A DNA stretch of 64,000 bases. Origin: G963556115 sp963666605 (lineage in GTDB: Bacteria; Planctomycetota; SZUA-567). The stretch lies in contig OZ223208.1 in assembly GCA_965140405.1 (NCBI GenBank), positions 3,499,768 through 3,563,767 of the forward strand. The letters run 5' to 3'. The translations under genes were made by a program, and so were the position numbers. This document shows positions 26,222-34,914 of this stretch, in pieces. The notes beneath the pieces were generated by a model, which saw only the letters and a program-made list of their open reading frames with translations, ran no database searches and was not told where the DNA came from. Position 1 is the stretch's first letter; each line of letters starts with the position of its first letter.

Positions 26222-26980
26222 CTACTTCCTCTCAGCCAGAGCTTTCTCTACCACTTCAAGATCATCAGGAGTATTCACTCCCAGAGCCTCAATATTATCT
26301 TTACATTTAAGAGCGACAACCTTCTCGCCCTTCTCAAGTAATATCGAAACAACATCTGTAAGGTAGTATTCACCCTGAGCATTATCATTACCAATACTAT
26401 CCAGAGCATCCCAGAGCGCATCATCTCTAAAGCAGAAGACACCGGTATTACCTTCAAGCACCGCTAGTTCTTCAGGGGTAGAGTCTTTCGCTTCAACTAT
26501 CTTCTCTACATTACCTTCACTATCTCTAATAATTCTACCGAAGCCACTTCCCTCAGGGATATCCACAGTCAATACCGCACAAGCGGCACCACTCACATCC
26601 CTAATCTCGGCAATAGCTTCAAAACTCTCTTTACTTAGCAGTGGCATATCGCCACAAGCAACAATAATAGGAGACCCCGCAAGTTCTGGAGCAAATTCAT
26701 TTTTTTCAAACAAAAACCGGGCACACATTACTGCGTGACCGGTTCCAAGTTGAGGCGACTGCTCAACCCAGCAAACTCCAGTCGGCAACTTTCGGATGAC
26801 TTCGTCTTTCTTGAAGCCAACTACAGCGACAATGCCGCCAACCGATGCTGCCGTGAGCGCTGAAAGAACCCAATGAATCAGAGGTTTCCCCCCTGCTTCA
26901 AAGAGCACTTTGGGTTGGCTGCCGCCCATGCGAGTGCCTTTTCCTGCTGCTAAGACACACGCGCGTAGGCCTTCTGCCAT
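26222..26980 (-). CDS. single-domain UDP-GlcNAc pyrophosphorylase (GlmU N-terminal domain only)
   Basis: Predicted nucleotidyltransferase making UDP-N-acetylglucosamine from GlcNAc-1-phosphate and UTP. The 252-residue protein has VLAAGKGTRMGGSQPKVL at its N-terminus, QLGTGHAV, the metal-binding GDMPLL, GFGRIIRD, EGNTGVFCF and GEYYLTDV, all typical of the GlmU pyrophosphorylase domain. The C-terminal left-handed beta-helix acetyltransferase domain of bifunctional GlmU (~450 residues) is absent and is not encoded downstream, so acetylation of glucosamine-1-phosphate must be done elsewhere. The start has AAGGGT six bases before ATG. Its position next to prs supports the GlmU assignment. Confidence 0.88.
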   Translation of the reverse strand: MAEGLRACVLAAGKGTRMGGSQPKVLFEAGGKPLIHWVLSALTAASVGGIVAVVGFKKDEVIRKLPTGVCWVEQSPQLGTGHAVMCARFLFEKNEFAPELAGSPIIVACGDMPLLSKESFEAIAEIRDVSGAACAVLTVDIPEGSGFGRIIRDSEGNVEKIVEAKDSTPEELAVLEGNTGVFCFRDDALWDALDSIGNDNAQGEYYLTDVVSILLEKGEKVVALKCKDNIEALGVNTPDDLEVVEKALAERK

Positions 26981-27243
26981 GGTGTTACCCTTCTGCGCAA
27001 TTTGGAACCGTGTTTACTAATTAAGTTATAAAGCACCAGCACAACAGACATAAAGCCTGCCATACCAACACCTTCAATTAATTATATTTTAAATTATTAA
27101 ATGCTTGGCATAACACCAAGCACACTATCATACAAATTCAGTCTCTACATATTACCCAAATAACACCAGATAACAAGTACTTTCTCATTTTTATACTACA
27201 ATTACCCCAACTATAACCGTAAACTACTAGCGGCGTCACCATA

Positions 27244-27588
27244 CTATAGCTCGCCCAGTACCTCGCCACTATTTACAACACCCTCTATCAGAGTTTTATC
27301 TGAATCAGCCAGATCAAGAAACTTGACACCTATCATATCTCCAAATTTCCAACAGACCCTTACATCAACATATACAATCTTCTCATCTTTAATGGCAATA
27401 CTGATACCAAATACATCTTGTTTCTTTAGTGGAAAAGCGGTTAGGAGCATCATCCCACCTGCAGAAATGTTCAACACCAAGGCCTCATTAGAACTCTGCT
27501 CATCAGAATTTAACTTATGAATAGTACCAGAGACAAAGGAGCTAGCTCTTTCAAACTCTCTCAAATCACTTCCATCTTGATCACTCAT
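27244..27588 (-). CDS. PilZ-domain protein (predicted c-di-GMP binding)
   Basis: Small 114-residue protein made of one PilZ domain. Both c-di-GMP-binding signatures are present: RxxxR as REFER (10-14) and NxSxxG as NISAGG (40-45). PilZ proteins usually act as effectors that slow flagella or control polysaccharide export. The start is taken at the ATG at 27588; a GTG two codons upstream is also possible. It appears monocistronic. The 263-bp gap to the GlmU-type gene and the 388-bp gap to htpG are AT-rich; apart from the htpG promoter I recognise nothing in them. Confidence 0.85.
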   Translation of the reverse strand: MSDQDGSDLREFERASSFVSGTIHKLNSDEQSSNEALVLNISAGGMMLLTAFPLKKQDVFGISIAIKDEKIVYVDVRVCWKFGDMIGVKFLDLADSDKTLIEGVVNSGEVLGEL

Positions 27589-27895
27589 CACCACATTTCC
27601 TTGTTTTTATCAAAACCTATCAATGTCTAGCATCAACCATCTATACTAATTCTAACCAAATAAAAAATTTTTGACAAGAATAATTCTAATTTTACTCACG
27701 ATTAAATAGCAAAACTGCTCTCCAAGCGTATTCATACAAGAACTCTGACAATACTTGTCAAATACACAACAGATACCTCCTCTCTCCATTAGCAATCCTG
27801 TCTATTTGACAAAACACTTCAAGCACAACAACCCGAACAACACACAACCACCTGAACACACAAGACTTATAGACTCTTTACCTCAACACCAACAA

Positions 27896-27912
27896 CTGGC
27901 ATAGATTTTGCT
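27896..27912 (+). promoter_or_regulatory. sigma-54-like promoter upstream of htpG
   Basis: The sequence CTGGCATAGATTTTGCT matches the -24/-12 consensus (TGGCAC-N5-TTGCW), with the strict GG-N10-GC spacing. It lies 65 bp upstream of the htpG start. A TATAAT at 27913-27918 overlaps downstream but has no clear -35, so a sigma-70 reading is weaker. Confidence 0.45.
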
Positions 27913-27976
27913 TATAATATTCGCAGTCGATAGAACTATAAATTTTTTATTATATTATAATATAAAGGAGACAGAC

Positions 27977-29887
27977 GTGGCAGAAGAGAAAATGGAATTC
28001 AAAGCAGAACTCAAACAGGTAATGGACATCATCGTTCACTCATTATACTCTCACAAAGAGATCTTCCTAAGAGAACTTCTCAGCAACGCTTCAGATGCGA
28101 TTGCTAAGATTCGCTTTGATGCCCTTACAGACACCGCACTTACAGAAGGTGACTCAGACTTCAAGATTGTGGTAACTCCAGATAAAGACAACAACACAAT
28201 TACAATCTCAGATAATGGTTGTGGTCTAACAAAAGAGGGCTTAATTGAAAATCTAGGTACCATCGCCCGTTCAGGCACAAAAGCCTTTATTGAAAAGATC
28301 AAACAAGCGAAAGAAGAAAATGCAGTAGACCTTATCGGTCAATTCGGTGTAGGTTTCTATAGCTCATTTATGGTAGCAAACAAGGTAGAGGTTATCACCA
28401 AGGCAGCCAAAGAAGAAAAAGGCGTGAAGTGGGTATCATCTGGTGAGGATACCTTCAGTATAGAAGAGGTAGAGAAGGAGAGTCGCGGTACTGACATCAT
28501 CCTCCACCTTAGAGAAGACGCAACTGAATACCTCGATATATACCGTATCCGCTCAGTAATCAAGAAGTTCTCAGACTTTGTTGAATACCCAATTATTCTC
28601 AAATACAATGAAGAGAAAGAGGTAGAAGGCAAAGATGGTGAGAAGACTAAAGAGATTGAACCAAAGGAAGAGATAGCAAATTCACAACAAGCTATCTGGG
28701 TTCGCCCAAGAAATGAAATTACAGAAGAAGAGTACGAAGAGTTCTACAAGCATATTTCTCATGACTTCGAAGGTCCACTAAAGACTATTCACTACTCAGC
28801 AGAAGGCACCCAGGAATTCAAAGCACTGCTCTTTTTGCCAAAGCGCAAGCCATTCGACTTCTTCATGCAGAACTCACGCAAAGGCATCCAACTTTATGTG
28901 AATAGAGTATTCATTACCGAAGAATGCGAAAAACTACTACCAAACTACCTAGAGTTTGTGAGAGGTGTGGTTGACAGCTCAGATCTACCACTAAACGTCT
29001 CACGCGAGATGCTACAAGAAGATAGGCAGTTAGCCTCAATACGTAAAGCAATCACGTCAAAGATATTCTCAACCCTCAAGGACATGCTAAACAATGACTA
29101 CGAGAACTATGTAAAGTTCTGGGAAGAATTCGGTGTAATTCTAAAATCTGGAATATCATCTGACTACGCAAATAAGGACAAGATCGCAGACCTTATTTTA
29201 TGTAAATCAACTCGTACAGAAAAAGACGACGAAGCTGTTGATTATGTTACACTTGAGCAGTATGTAGAAGCAATGCCTGAAGATCAGAAAGAGATCTACT
29301 ACATGATTGCTGAGAGCCGTGAAATGGTTGAAAATTCTCCATATATGGAGCAGTTCAAAGCAAAAGGCTACGAAGTTCTTGTACTCACCGACCCAGTAGA
29401 CGAGATCGTTGTCCAAGGTCTAGGTGCCTACAAAGAGAAGACTCTAAAAGCAATTGATAGAGGTGAGCTAGAGGTAGAGAAAGAGACAGAAGCTGAAAAA
29501 GAACAGAAAGAGAAGGACAACAAGGATATTATCGCATTCATCAAAGATACTCTAGGGGATGACATCAAAGAGGTACGTATCTCAAACCGTCTCAAGGAGA
29601 GCCCAGCATGTGTGGTAGGACTTGAAGGTCAGTACGGCGCACAGATGGAAAAGATGATGAAAGAGATGGGCGCTGACACAATGAAACGCGAAGCTGTTCT
29701 CGAAATCAATCCAGAGCACCCAGCTATCGAAAAGATCCGCAAAGACCTCGAAGCCAAGTCAAATGAAGACGTACTCAAGGTATACATCAAGGTCATCTAT
29801 GACGCTGCCCTTGTTGCTGCTGGCGAAAAAGTAAAAGACCCAAGCTCAATGCTCAAGAGCATTGCCGACATCATAAGTGGCAAGTAG
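27977..29887 (+). CDS. htpG: chaperone HtpG (Hsp90 family)
   Basis: ATP-dependent dimeric chaperone. The 636-residue protein has the GHKL ATPase motifs: LRELLSNASDA near 30, the DNGCGL near 79, GTIARSGT and GQFGVGFYSS near 121. The middle domain has LPLNVSREMLQ, and a C-terminal dimerisation domain follows. The GTG at 27977 is the start because GGAG lies six bases before it and the product then begins like other HtpG proteins. The gene opens a plus-strand chaperone cluster with dnaJ and grpE. Confidence 0.96.
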   Translation: MAEEKMEFKAELKQVMDIIVHSLYSHKEIFLRELLSNASDAIAKIRFDALTDTALTEGDSDFKIVVTPDKDNNTITISDNGCGLTKEGLIENLGTIARSGTKAFIEKIKQAKEENAVDLIGQFGVGFYSSFMVANKVEVITKAAKEEKGVKWVSSGEDTFSIEEVEKESRGTDIILHLREDATEYLDIYRIRSVIKKFSDFVEYPIILKYNEEKEVEGKDGEKTKEIEPKEEIANSQQAIWVRPRNEITEEEYEEFYKHISHDFEGPLKTIHYSAEGTQEFKALLFLPKRKPFDFFMQNSRKGIQLYVNRVFITEECEKLLPNYLEFVRGVVDSSDLPLNVSREMLQEDRQLASIRKAITSKIFSTLKDMLNNDYENYVKFWEEFGVILKSGISSDYANKDKIADLILCKSTRTEKDDEAVDYVTLEQYVEAMPEDQKEIYYMIAESREMVENSPYMEQFKAKGYEVLVLTDPVDEIVVQGLGAYKEKTLKAIDRGELEVEKETEAEKEQKEKDNKDIIAFIKDTLGDDIKEVRISNRLKESPACVVGLEGQYGAQMEKMMKEMGADTMKREAVLEINPEHPAIEKIRKDLEAKSNEDVLKVYIKVIYDAALVAAGEKVKDPSSMLKSIADIISGK

Positions 29888-29940
29888 CACCCACAACCCA
29901 TCAAATATTAAAAAATTTTGATGGATAAAATATACGAAGG

Positions 29941-29979
29941 CAAGTGCGGGAATGCTCTAATGAGTACTCACCGCACTTG
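29941..29979 (+). terminator. stem-loop after htpG
   Basis: A 9-bp perfect stem (CAAGTGCGG / CCGCACTTG) encloses a 21-nt loop that contains a small inner hairpin. The T-tract is poor (TCATTAATAAA), so this may be an attenuator or RNA-stabilising hairpin rather than a terminator. Confidence 0.45.
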
Positions 29980-30111
29980 TCATTAATAAAGAATAGACAA
30001 AATACTTCATTTTTGCAGTATATTCACTATAATCAGGGAAACGATCTGATAGAAACACCGAATAGCCGTATGCACTTATAGATAAACCGGTACAAAACAA
30101 GGAATAAGAAA

Positions 30112-30348
30112 TTGGTCACAATCGTAAAACACAAAGAGTCAGGCAGAAAGTACGCTCTAGCTGGTACAGGTTTCGGAGCACACATTGAGAAGCATTCATT
30201 CATGCTCGGCAACAAGGTTGGAGGGCCAAAGTACTTCGACATGATCTGTTGTGTTAACAAAGCTGGAGAGTTCGGCTGGTTTAAAACTGATGAGGTCTTG
30301 GTTCTAAGTATTGATGGAGAGAGCCCTAGTGATCTTCCTATAGACTAA
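30112..30348 (+). CDS. small conserved-looking hypothetical protein
   Basis: I do not recognise this 78-residue protein. It has no signal peptide or membrane segment and looks like a compact beta-rich domain, with motif-like stretches KYALAGTGFGAHIEK and GEFGWFKTDEVLVLSIDG. The start is TTG, supported by AAGGA about eight bases upstream. It sits between htpG and dnaJ, 80 bp before dnaJ, so it may belong to the chaperone operon. Coding is supported by the ribosome site and an uninterrupted frame between the two chaperone genes, not by homology. Confidence 0.6.
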   Translation: MVTIVKHKESGRKYALAGTGFGAHIEKHSFMLGNKVGGPKYFDMICCVNKAGEFGWFKTDEVLVLSIDGESPSDLPID

Positions 30349-30428
30349 CAGGAGTGACCAATACCAACATAAAGATGAAATAAATATTATATTTAATAAT
30401 TAATAATAGATAAGAAAAGGTAAGCACA

Positions 30429-31571
30429 ATGGCAAAGAGAGATTATTACGAGGTACTAGGGGTCAGCAAGGACGCCTCACAAGCTGACATAAAAAGCAAG
30501 TACCGCAAGCTAGCCATGAAGTATCACCCTGACAAGAACCCTGGTGACAAGGCAGCAGAAGAGAAGTTTAAAGAGGCAGCAGAAGCATACGAAGTACTCC
30601 ACGACAATGATAAGCGTGCAAGGTACGACAGATTCGGACATCAGGGGGTTCAAGGTGGAGCGAACAGTGGCGGAGCAGAGTTTTCAAACTTCGAGGATAT
30701 CTTCTCACACTTCTCAGACATCTTCGGTGGTGGAGGTTCAGTATTTGATGGAATGTTTGGCGGCATGGGTGGTGGCGGCGGCAGAAGAGTCCGTCCAGGT
30801 AACTCTTTAAAGTGCCGAGTGAATATCACCTTCAAAGAATCAGCATTCGGTTGCTCAAAGACTATCGAACTAAACCGCAACGAACTATGTGAATCTTGCA
30901 AAGGTTCAGGTGCGGCAGAAGGGGCCAGTCCAAAGCGCTGCCCTACCTGTGGCGGTAGTGGACAAGTACACCAGACCCAAGGATTCTTCTCAGTCCAGAC
31001 AACATGCCCAAAGTGCCATGGCGAAGGTCAGGTAATCGACAACCCATGTAAGAGCTGTTCTGGCGCAGGGGTAAAGCCAAAGACAGTACGCATCAAGGTC
31101 AGTATCCCAGCAGGTGTTGAGGACGGTACAAGACTACGCATACCTGATGAAGGAGAACCAAGCACCAATGGTGGTCCAAGAGGAGATCTCTTCTGCTATA
31201 TATTCGTAGCTGAGGATGAATTCTTCCACCGCAATGGTAACGATATCGTTTGTGAGATTCCTATTACTGTTTCCCAAGCAACTCTTGGCTCAGAGATTGA
31301 AGTACCAACCCTCAAAGGCAAGGCAAAGGTAAAGATAAACAAAGGAACTCAGAGCGGCCAGATCTACCGCCTACGCGGACAAGGTTTCCCAAGCATTCGA
31401 GGCTACGGCGATGGCGATGAGATTGTACAAATTATTGTCGAGATACCAAAGAAGCTCAGTCGCAAGCAGGAAGAGCTCTATAGAGAGCTTGCTGAACTTG
31501 ACGACATCAATGTTTCATCAAAGCGTAAAGGCGTCATGGACACGATAAAGAACTACTTCTCAGAAGAGTAA
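30429..31571 (+). CDS. dnaJ: chaperone DnaJ
   Basis: J-domain co-chaperone that stimulates DnaK ATPase. The 380-residue protein has the J domain with HPD at 33-35, a Gly/Phe-rich region (about 75-130), four CxxCxGxG zinc modules (CESCKGSG, CPTCGGSG, CPKCHGEG, CKSCSGAG) from about 153 and the C-terminal substrate-binding domain. AAAGG lies upstream of the ATG. grpE follows after 62 bp; dnaK is not in the window. Confidence 0.97.
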   Translation: MAKRDYYEVLGVSKDASQADIKSKYRKLAMKYHPDKNPGDKAAEEKFKEAAEAYEVLHDNDKRARYDRFGHQGVQGGANSGGAEFSNFEDIFSHFSDIFGGGGSVFDGMFGGMGGGGGRRVRPGNSLKCRVNITFKESAFGCSKTIELNRNELCESCKGSGAAEGASPKRCPTCGGSGQVHQTQGFFSVQTTCPKCHGEGQVIDNPCKSCSGAGVKPKTVRIKVSIPAGVEDGTRLRIPDEGEPSTNGGPRGDLFCYIFVAEDEFFHRNGNDIVCEIPITVSQATLGSEIEVPTLKGKAKVKINKGTQSGQIYRLRGQGFPSIRGYGDGDEIVQIIVEIPKKLSRKQEELYRELAELDDINVSSKRKGVMDTIKNYFSEE

Positions 31572-31633
31572 AAAAACAGAATAATTGCGATAAAATCTAC
31601 TAAAAACCTAGAAACGACAAGGATGACATACAA

Positions 31634-32299
31634 ATGACACACAAACACAAATCAAATACAGATAAACCGACAAATGAGTCGGCGGAAGACCCAGCTGTAA
31701 TCAATATCGAAGAAGAGATACAAAAGCCAAAGAATGCTCACGCCAAGGCTGCTGCTAATGCCTATGCTGAATCAAAAAAGGCAAAGGAAGAAGGTGTTAC
31801 AGAGGTAGAGACAGATGTAGTAGTTGACGACGAAGAAGAAGAGGCAGTCGAAGAGGCCAAAGAAGCTCCAGCAGAACCAGACTTCAAGACACTTGCACTG
31901 AAGACAGCAGCAGAATTTGAAAACTTCAGAAAGCGTATTTCAAGGGAGAAGTCACAGTGGAAACGCGAAGCTCTTGCAGACTTCCTCAAGGAGTTCTTGC
32001 CTGCATTTGATGATCTAGACAGAACTATCAGTGAAGGCGAAAAGAATGACTCATACGAAGTACTTCATGATGGTGCAAAGCTTGTACGCGATAATATGTG
32101 GAAGTCATTAGAGAAAGCAGGTATTGTAGAGATCGAGGCAGCTGGCAAACAATTTGATCCTACATACCACGAAGCAATGACAATGGTACCGATGCCAGGA
32201 GCTGAGCCAAACTCCATCATTGAAGTATTCCAGTCTGGCTACATGATCAATGACTTCGTACTCCGCCCAGCAAAAGTAGTCGTAGCAGCAGAACAATAA
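31634..32299 (+). CDS. grpE: nucleotide exchange factor GrpE
   Basis: Exchange factor for DnaK. The 221-residue protein has a long charged, low-complexity N-terminus (about 1-80). The GrpE long helix contains AAEFENFRKRISREK, and the C-terminal beta domain has the signature FDPTYHEAM and the ending YMINDFVLRPAKVVVA. The N-terminal extension is longer than in many homologs. AAGGA lies about ten bases upstream. It closes the htpG-dnaJ-grpE cluster and is followed by a strong terminator. Confidence 0.95.
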   Translation: MTHKHKSNTDKPTNESAEDPAVINIEEEIQKPKNAHAKAAANAYAESKKAKEEGVTEVETDVVVDDEEEEAVEEAKEAPAEPDFKTLALKTAAEFENFRKRISREKSQWKREALADFLKEFLPAFDDLDRTISEGEKNDSYEVLHDGAKLVRDNMWKSLEKAGIVEIEAAGKQFDPTYHEAMTMVPMPGAEPNSIIEVFQSGYMINDFVLRPAKVVVAAEQ

Positions 32300-32320
32300 T
32301 CAGTATTGATATAATTCACG

Positions 32321-32356
32321 CAAATGCTCCTGATACTGTTGTATCAGGAGCATTTG
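32321..32356. terminator. bidirectional terminator after grpE
   Basis: A 16-bp perfect stem (core GCTCCTGATAC) with a TGTT loop is followed by TTATTT. It separates convergent grpE and the GNAT gene. Confidence 0.88.
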
Positions 32357-32375
32357 TTATTTACATAATATCAAT

Positions 32376-32840
32376 TTACAATTTCACCGTTGCAAGATAT
32401 ACGCCGGCATGTCCTTCTTCTCTAATCGGAGTAAACTCAAGTTCACCAAGGAAGAGATGCTCAGCAGCAACAAGTTCTGGATGGAGCATAACTATAACCG
32501 CCCTACCATTCTGCTTCTTAATAAAATCAATGCACTTATCAATCATAAATCTGGCAAGCCCGCCTTTGCGCCAAAACGGTGCGACTGACAGATTATTAAT
32601 CATCCAGATATCTTCTTTATTTTTTACAGGTTTCACCGAGAGTGTTCCGGCGATAGCTCCATCTATATCCAGCACCCATAATTTTGTCAAATCAGGAGCA
32701 ATAGTTATAAAACGAGCAACAGCCTCTTTATCCTTCATAGGCTCAAATGCAGATTCGAGTAAATTAGAGACTAGCATCATCTCAGTCTCGCCTTCAACCT
32801 CACGAAATTCCATCGCATTAGCGCTCTTCGCCGCATTCAT
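32376..32840 (-). CDS. GNAT-family N-acetyltransferase
   Basis: Predicted acetyl-CoA-dependent acyltransferase of 154 residues, with the GNAT core of beta-strands ending in FWRKGGLARFMID, the pyrophosphate-binding loop (R/Q-x-x-G-x-G/A type). The substrate is unknown. The ATG overlaps the HPr stop codon (ATGA), and GGAGG lies six bases upstream inside the HPr gene, so translation is coupled. It is the last gene of glgA-HPr-GNAT. Confidence 0.85.
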   Translation of the reverse strand: MNAAKSANAMEFREVEGETEMMLVSNLLESAFEPMKDKEAVARFITIAPDLTKLWVLDIDGAIAGTLSVKPVKNKEDIWMINNLSVAPFWRKGGLARFMIDKCIDFIKKQNGRAVIVMLHPELVAAEHLFLGELEFTPIREEGHAGVYLATVKL

Positions 32841-33112
32841 GCAATACCTCCGAAGCTATCATCAATATGAGCTATAAGAGCTTTTACTGCTTCTTCTGCA
32901 TCACTCCCCTCAGCTGTAACTTTGATCTCAGCACCAACACTTGCCCCCATAGTCATCAACATAATTACAGCTTTGGCGTCAACAGGAGCTGCTCCATCCG
33001 CTGAAACTTGAATCTTTGATTCAAACCCTGATGCCATAGTAGCAAAGGTGGTACTCGGTCTCACATGAAACCCATGAGCATTGATCAGCTTTGTCACCCC
33101 TTCAGCCTGCAT
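32837..33112 (-). CDS. HPr-family phosphocarrier protein
   Basis: A 91-residue protein with the HPr fold. The PEP-phosphorylated active-site histidine is His16 in GFHVRPS. The regulatory serine motif of HPr (KSIMGVM) is replaced by KAVIMLM, with Ala48 in place of the serine, so HPr-kinase regulation at that site should be absent. GAGGAAAAT precedes the ATG. It lies 79 bp after glgA and overlaps the downstream GNAT gene by 4 bp. HPr proteins carry phosphate in the PTS or act as regulators; no other PTS gene is in the window. Confidence 0.92.
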   Translation of the reverse strand: MQAEGVTKLINAHGFHVRPSTTFATMASGFESKIQVSADGAAPVDAKAVIMLMTMGASVGAEIKVTAEGSDAEEAVKALIAHIDDSFGGIA

Positions 33113-33191
33113 ATTTTCCTCAATTCAAAAAACTTAGCCAATTAAACTTTAAATGAAATCATTTATTACATTATATCGGCATATTTTAAGT

Positions 33192-34655
33192 TTAAACCTT
33201 TATAAAGTTATAAATATTTTCATAATCATCCCCAGGACCTTTCCAAGAGTAGTCATAATGCATTCCATTTACAGCAAGCTTTCTAAAGGTGTCAGGATGA
33301 TCAAACCAACACTTGATAGCTCTCCCCAGTCCGTACTCTAGGTCTCTCTCTTTTGTCCCTTCAAAGACATAGCCATTTGAATTCGCCAGACCTTTTCCAG
33401 AATGATCCACATCAAAAACAGTATCAGCCAGTCCCCCTGTCTTACGAACTACCGGCACAGTACCATAACGTAGAGATATCATCTGTGTCAGGCCACACGG
33501 CTCAAACATTGACGGTATAATAAATATATCACTCCCAGCATATATAAGGTGAGAAAGATCTTCATGATATCCGAGCCACATATGCACATTTGGATTGCCT
33601 TCTAACTCATTCTTGAGAGCCCAAAATTCTCCATTTATTTTAGGATCAGGAGAATCCCCAAGGAGTACAAACTGGCCACCCTTTTTGAGTGTATAATGTA
33701 TAGCATGCTTTATTAGGTGTATACCTTTCTGAAGTGTAAGTCTTGTAACACATGAGACGATCGGTTTCCACGCATCTTCAAGTTGCAACCACTCACGCAA
33801 AGCTCTTTTATTCTCATACTTATTTTCAATATCTGCTGAAGAATATGTTGCCTTTAACGCTCTATCCGTTTCAGGATTCCAAGTGTCAAAGTCTATACCA
33901 TTTATAACCCCGCCAAACTTCTCAGAGAACTGCTCCAATATATGATCCAATCCTCTACCAAACTCTCTAGTTTTCATCTCACTAGCAAATGTAGGTGATA
34001 CCGTTGTTATAAAGTTAGAGTATACAAACGCACCCTTCATCATATTGATACAATTTGGTTTATGTGGATCTAGTAGTTTACTCGGACTTGCAACTGCACC
34101 ATAATCGACCCCGATCATGTCAAGCAACTGCTCACCATACCAGCATATACCTTGGCACTCATTATTATGAATAGTAAATACAAATCTTGAGTTGTCCCAG
34201 CCAAGTTTTGCATATACCTCATAATATATAACAGGCACAAGCGACACACCCCAGTCATGGCAGTGAATAATCTCAGGTCTTCTATCAGTTTTAAACATAA
34301 ATTCAAGCACGACACGTGAGAAGTATGCGAAAAGCTCGAGGTCATTTTCATATCCATAAATATTTTCACGCTCGGTATATTCAGAGCAAGTAACAAAGAA
34401 GGTATCTACACCATTCACTATACCCTTAAAGACTTTTTCCGGTCTCCACTGATCATAATGCGGCACCCACAATTCTTCATAAACGCAGTGCAGATCCTCT
34501 ATCTGGTCATATCTCATACACGAATACATAGGAAGGATGACTTCCACTTTATGCCCGCGGTTTGCCATTTCTTTTGATAGTGCACTCACAACATCTGCTA
34601 GTCCACCGACTTTAGCTGCTGGACTCATTTCTGTACTAATCATTGTAATATACAT
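33192..34655 (-). CDS. glgA: glycogen synthase (ADP-glucose, GT5)
   Basis: Transfers glucose from ADP-glucose to growing glycogen chains. The 487-residue GT5 protein has the ADP-glucose-binding KVGGL motif (15-19) at the N-terminus and the C-terminal GT-B signature IPSMFEPCGLTQ with KTGGLADTV. The start is taken at the ATG at 34655, which places KxGGL at its usual position; an in-frame start 13 codons upstream adds unconserved residues. It is first in a minus-strand unit with HPr and GNAT genes. No other glg gene is in the window. Confidence 0.94.
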   Translation of the reverse strand: MYITMISTEMSPAAKVGGLADVVSALSKEMANRGHKVEVILPMYSCMRYDQIEDLHCVYEELWVPHYDQWRPEKVFKGIVNGVDTFFVTCSEYTERENIYGYENDLELFAYFSRVVLEFMFKTDRRPEIIHCHDWGVSLVPVIYYEVYAKLGWDNSRFVFTIHNNECQGICWYGEQLLDMIGVDYGAVASPSKLLDPHKPNCINMMKGAFVYSNFITTVSPTFASEMKTREFGRGLDHILEQFSEKFGGVINGIDFDTWNPETDRALKATYSSADIENKYENKRALREWLQLEDAWKPIVSCVTRLTLQKGIHLIKHAIHYTLKKGGQFVLLGDSPDPKINGEFWALKNELEGNPNVHMWLGYHEDLSHLIYAGSDIFIIPSMFEPCGLTQMISLRYGTVPVVRKTGGLADTVFDVDHSGKGLANSNGYVFEGTKERDLEYGLGRAIKCWFDHPDTFRKLAVNGMHYDYSWKGPGDDYENIYNFIKV

Positions 34656-34914
34656 GCTAATTATGTGCTTTCTCTGTCTATCATACAGATACAAAATTAC
34701 CCTCTTAAAGTGATGCCTATTTCGACGCTGTAAACATGCTAATGTTTTGCAAATAATTCTAACATATTGAAAAAACTTTGCAAGACATTTTAGTCACACA
34801 TAACATGTTCGAATTATATAATGCAATACCAAGCGCCACTTGATATTCCAATGAATAAGTATAGAATATAGTAACAACATATTTAGTATTTCAATATAAG
34901 TAAGAGAGAGCTTG

